Shown here piece by piece: positions 5,448 through 7,227 of a stretch of DNA of 7,227 bases. Made by a program: the position numbers and the translations under genes. Every line of letters starts with the position of its first letter. The first letter of the stretch is position 1. Source of the stretch: Prolixibacteraceae bacterium (lineage in GTDB: Bacteria > Bacteroidota > Bacteroidia > Bacteroidales > Prolixibacteraceae); contig DPCJ01000132.1 of the NCBI GenBank assembly GCA_003516705.1, positions 340 through 7,566 on the forward strand, given 5' to 3'. The notes beneath the pieces were generated by a model. That model worked only from the letters and a program-made list of their open reading frames with translations, ran no database searches and was not told where the DNA came from.

Positions 5448-6350
5448 TCATTTTATTGTATCCCGGTCCCAGTAACGCATCACATCAGCTACACTTTCAC
5501 CAATTTCAGATTCAAGAAACAAAAACAATTCTGTATCTGAAAGTTTTTCGTTTCTGATTTTTAGTGCATCCCACCATTTACGGTTTATCCTGTCACCAGC
5601 TGAATCGTAAATTTTACCTGCTGCGGTATGCCACCTGAATTGATACCAGCCATAATTGTTGGGATAGTTTTGTCCAATTTCGTTATATCGGTTCTCAATA
5701 TCTTCAAGACTTGTATAAGTTAAACTTTTGGTTCCGGCACCAAGAACCATTTTTGCAATAAGGGTAAGGGCAGACAGTGATTCAGGCTCAATTTCGGCAA
5801 CATAGGCATGAAGCAGGCTGTTGACATACAACTCAGCCAGCCATTTGCGCTGCATATTTATTTTTGCCTGAAAATGAAAAGCATGCCCGAGTTCATGAAT
5901 TGCCAACAAATCAAAAAAGGCCTGCATACTGATTTCTCCTTTGTCAGTCCGGTAAACCGTCAGAATTTGTTGCCGTAATTCATCGGGCAGTTGTTCAAGC
6001 GGCGGAACAAAGCTTTTCCAGAATGGATTGTCATTTACGGCGACAATCAGAATACTGTCTCCGTTATAATGGGGCATTCCGTAAACTGGGAATTTGGTGT
6101 ATTTTGACCAGTCGTTCTCACTTAAAATCAACAAATTTACCGATGGAGTAAAATTTAGTAGTTTCTCAAAATAATTCTTGGCTTTGTAAACACGGGTGGA
6201 AATCAGTTTAGCCCTATCATCGCAACCTGTACTGTAATAAACCTTGAAATTGTATCCATCTAACGCATTTAACTGACTGAAATCTTGCGCCCTGGCTGGT
6301 TGAACCAGTAAAAAGGCAGCACATAAAGAAAGAATAATAATTGTCTTCAT
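5448..6350 (-). CDS. Secreted HExxH metallopeptidase-like protein of unassigned family
   Basis: This 300-residue protein has a clear signal peptide: Lys2, a hydrophobic stretch through about residue 16, and an ARA/Q cleavage site after residue 21. Cys10 does not fit a lipobox, so it is probably not a lipoprotein. The zinc motif HELGH is at 152-156, followed by WLAELYVN with Glu173, 16 residues after the second histidine. This fits a gluzincin-type HExxH...E site with His152, His156 and Glu173 as metal ligands and Glu153 as catalytic base. The segment before it has alternating beta-type strands (VNLLILSENDWSKY, SILIVAVND), as in many gluzincin folds; the region after it is helical and rich in aromatic residues (GWYQFRWH at 234-241, RKWWDALK at 257-264). 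I do not recognise the family and no substrate can be given. It starts at ATG 6350-6348. The 69-bp gap to the upstream araC-type gene leaves co-transcription possible but unproven. Confidence 0.72.
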   Translation of the reverse strand: MKTIIILSLCAAFLLVQPARAQDFSQLNALDGYNFKVYYSTGCDDRAKLISTRVYKAKNYFEKLLNFTPSVNLLILSENDWSKYTKFPVYGMPHYNGDSILIVAVNDNPFWKSFVPPLEQLPDELRQQILTVYRTDKGEISMQAFFDLLAIHELGHAFHFQAKINMQRKWLAELYVNSLLHAYVAEIEPESLSALTLIAKMVLGAGTKSLTYTSLEDIENRYNEIGQNYPNNYGWYQFRWHTAAGKIYDSAGDRINRKWWDALKIRNEKLSDTELFLFLESEIGESVADVMRYWDRDTIK

Positions 6351-6419
6351 AACATCAAAATTTATTTATTTGTCAAATTTCGATGCTTCGGTTCAGACAG
6401 AATAGTAAAAAAACGACAT

Positions 6420-7227
6420 TTATATCCTTAATTCTGCTTGTAGTCTTACCGGGGCTTTTTCCAAATCGCGTTCAATAATTCTCGGGGCAACACTTGCAAA
6501 CTGCTTGAAGTCGTGAATCAAATGCATTTGATCGAAATAGCCGCAATCGTGGGCAATACTGGTCCAACTCATCTGAGGAAAATTTTCACGCATGCGGTAT
6601 GCCTTCGAAAAGCGAATCAGCCGTGCAAAGAATTTTGGGGGAATGCCAATCCGCTCTTTGCTGATGCGCTCAAACTGACGGATACTTAAACAGGCCAGTG
6701 ACGCCACTTTATCCATAGGCATGTTTCCGCTGGTGCGCATCAGTTCGAGCATCGCTTTATCAAAAGGCAAAGCTTTTTTGAGCGTATTTGCTTTTTTTAT
6801 CAAAAAGGATTCAATTACATCTTTTATTCCGTCGAAGTTTTGTGCTTCCTGCAGTTTACTGTTTACATCTTCCATTTCGCTTCCGTAAATATCAACCGCA
6901 TCAAAGTGGCCATCAATCATATCGGCCATTGAAAGTCCCAAAAACCGGTGAAGACCACCAGGGTGGAAGCCAACCCTGACAGCCTTGTGGCTTTTATTGA
7001 TATCGAGCATAACCCGGGTTATCATTGGCCCCACAATCACACTTTGGGGCTGCAGGACAAATTCTGTTTCACCCGATTTCATTACCTTAATACGGTCGTT
7101 GATGTAAAAGAAGAGTGAATTCTGCGGAGCTGGTGGGTAAGGGCAAACTACTGGTGAACCATTCGATTCCACTTCGGCATGAATAACCATGATGCACTGG
7201 ATAAAATCCTGCAACAAAATATGTGGC
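6420..7227 (-). CDS. AraC-family transcriptional regulator with DUF6597-like N-terminal domain (5' end missing)
   Basis: The reading frame is open through the right edge (codons ...Pro-His-Ile-Leu-Leu-Gln before the first listed Asp). The upstream codons match the usual DUF6597 opening, in which a P-x-x-x-L-x-x-[YF]-I-x segment follows a short N terminus, so the real start is probably outside the window; a TTG at 7217-7215 is only the first start-like codon inside. Numbering from that TTG: the N-terminal sensor-like domain spans about 1-120, with VGPMITRVMLDI (62-73) and RVGFHPGGLHRFLGLS (81-96) typical of these regulators. The C-terminal AraC DNA-binding domain has two helix-turn-helices, around 166-187 (MDKVASLACLSIRQFERISK) and 217-240 (SWTSIAHDCGYFDQMHLIHDFKQF), ending with a PRII-type motif. 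The effector and target genes cannot be inferred, though the secreted metallopeptidase gene lies directly downstream on the same strand. Confidence 0.87.
   Translation of the reverse strand, partial: PHILLQDFIQCIMVIHAEVESNGSPVVCPYPPAPQNSLFFYINDRIKVMKSGETEFVLQPQSVIVGPMITRVMLDINKSHKAVRVGFHPGGLHRFLGLSMADMIDGHFDAVDIYGSEMEDVNSKLQEAQNFDGIKDVIESFLIKKANTLKKALPFDKAMLELMRTSGNMPMDKVASLACLSIRQFERISKERIGIPPKFFARLIRFSKAYRMRENFPQMSWTSIAHDCGYFDQMHLIHDFKQFASVAPRIIERDLEKAPVRLQAELRI

Overview
The window looks like ordinary chromosomal sequence from a member of the Bacteroidota, perhaps a marine or anaerobic Bacteroidales/Marinilabiliales-type organism (the lower rank is a guess). Evidence: two exact matches to the Bacteroidota -7 promoter element TAnnTTTG, weak or absent Shine-Dalgarno sequences, an edge gene of the exported carboxypeptidase-regulatory-domain/TonB-receptor type, and family variants typical of this phylum. 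No rRNA, tRNA, CRISPR array, insertion sequence, phage gene or attachment site was seen.

Layout from left to right. (1) Positions 1-254, minus strand: 5' part of an exported protein with a carboxypeptidase-regulatory-like domain, probably a TonB-dependent receptor, running off the left edge. (2) A 147-bp divergent intergenic region with a good Bacteroidota promoter reading right. (3) Plus strand, 402-2024: a two-gene unit, ppk2 (class III-like polyphosphate kinase 2) then a YpfJ-type membrane-anchored zinc metallopeptidase, 18 bp apart. (4) Minus strand, 2041-2604: a DUF4256 protein, convergent with the peptidase gene across 16 bp. (5) Plus strand, 2803-3213: rnk, a GreA/GreB-fold RNA polymerase-binding protein, followed by a strong hairpin terminator. 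(6) Minus strand, 3327-4904: a YjgR/DUF853 HerA-like ATPase. (7) Plus strand, 4987-5394: a small helix-hairpin-helix DUF4332 protein with a classic intrinsic terminator. (8) Minus strand, 5448-6350: a secreted HExxH metallopeptidase-like protein that I cannot assign to a family. (9) Minus strand, 6420-7227: an AraC-family regulator whose 5' end lies past the right edge.

The genes are mostly single, alternately oriented transcription units, so most neighbours probably do not share a pathway. The only clear co-transcribed pair is ppk2 with the YpfJ-like gene. A loose nucleotide-energy theme links ppk2 (polyphosphate-driven nucleotide phosphorylation) and rnk (named for its effect on nucleoside diphosphate kinase), but they are not in one operon. 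No new multi-gene system is supported; the least explained genes are the secreted HELGH protein, the DUF4256 protein and the small DUF4332 protein. No gene-free stretch exceeds 300 bases.
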